The position numbers and the translations under genes are program-made. Shown here piece after piece: positions 63,771 to 64,000 of a DNA stretch of 64,000 nucleotides (its first letter is position 1; each line of letters begins with the position of its first letter). The notes beneath the pieces are model-generated. The model did not search any database, was not told where the DNA came from, and saw nothing but the letters and a program-made list of their open reading frames with translations. The stretch lies in NCBI GenBank assembly GCA_023212645.1, contig JALBYC010000037.1, positions 1 through 64,000 on the forward strand, in the 5' to 3' direction. The stretch is from Farysia itapuensis. Lineage: Eukaryota; Basidiomycota; Ustilaginomycetes; Ustilaginales; Ustilaginaceae.

Positions 63771-64000
63771 ACTGACTTGACTACAGCTTCGGATGCAACA
63801 CGTTAGGAAATGCATTTATTCTTCGTTTTATCTTGAAGCAGCGCTGAAGTCAAAGACTTTGAACATAGGATTGTCAGGTTCTGTGCACTGCGAAAGGTAT
63901 CCGTACTTTGGTCATTGCTCAGGCCGAACGTTTGCGGAGTTAGTGTAGACTTTCGGTTGTCTGCCGATCTCATGACAGAGTTGCACCGGAACACGTCAAA
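63771..64000. other. Right edge, 3' flank of lipase; possible partial frame
   Basis: The last 230 bp follow the lipase stop. A minus-strand frame (64000-63803) is open from the window edge to a stop and could be the last exon of a gene outside the window, but it has no recognisable domain. Confidence 0.35.

Noticed and set aside
63803..64000. Minus-strand frame open at the right edge
   Set aside because: Too short and featureless to call a gene; could be a last exon from outside the window.

Overview
The window is nuclear DNA of a basidiomycete fungus, most likely a smut-type fungus or yeast (Ustilaginomycotina). The reasons are a gene resembling Rrm4 (the endosomal mRNA-transport protein studied in Ustilago maydis), a pheromone-type MAP kinase resembling Kpp2/Ubc3, a secreted lipase very like lipase A of Candida (Moesziomyces) antarctica, and compact genes with few, short introns. 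Thirteen introns could be placed in nine genes; they are 58-83 nt long and have GTAAGT, GTATGT, GTGAGT or GTACGT donors. Genus cannot be fixed from the sequence alone. About 28 protein genes are supported. No tRNA, rRNA, CRISPR array or intact transposon was recognised.

Layout. 1-261 opens with a C homopolymer tract that may be a contig end. 0.3-10.5 kb: G-patch splicing factor (TFIP11/Ntr1-like, -), Dsc1/Tul1-type membrane RING ubiquitin ligase (+), a small basic protein (-), an FHA-RING ligase of the Dma1/CHFR type (+), and an acetate-transporter-family protein (-, 3 exons). 11.6-19.2 kb: cytochrome b561-like protein, an AGC kinase with a PX-like region and a large Ser-rich unknown protein (all -). 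20-25.7 kb: Rrm4-like protein (+), Prm1 cell-fusion protein (-), Atg101 autophagy factor (-, 3 exons). 25.8-30 kb: bacterial-type metallophosphatase (+), diadenosine tetraphosphate phosphorylase (+), mitochondrial pyruvate carrier subunit (-), a small secreted 4-Cys protein (-). 30.7-35.1 kb: P4-ATPase flippase (-). 35.1-37.8 kb has no gene but holds a minisatellite of about seven units of 112-113 bp. 37.8-50.6 kb: triosephosphate isomerase (-), profilin (+), SAPS-domain PP2A-like regulator (-), MYST acetyltransferase with PHD fingers (-), dynactin p27 (-), Fus3/Kss1-type MAPK (+), a Gly-rich protein (-). 50.9-58.3 kb: a gamma-tubulin complex GCP5-like protein (+) and a Ser/Pro-rich unknown (+). 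58.3-62.4 kb is a gene-poor accessory stretch holding a frameshifted transposase-like relic. 62.4-63.8 kb is the secreted lipase.

Most of the window is housekeeping. A loose theme of filamentous and mating growth is visible (Rrm4, Prm1, pheromone-type MAPK, dynactin, profilin, GCP5), but these genes are scattered and each has its own promoter, so they are not a cluster. I did not find a convincing undescribed multi-gene system. The points most worth checking are the 112-bp hairpin-bearing minisatellite, the transposase relic beside the lipase, the short Rrm4 with only two visible MLLE-like domains, the small secreted protein and the large loop insertions in two conserved enzymes. Gene starts were placed at ATG codons; several longer open frames begin at GTG or TTG and were trimmed.
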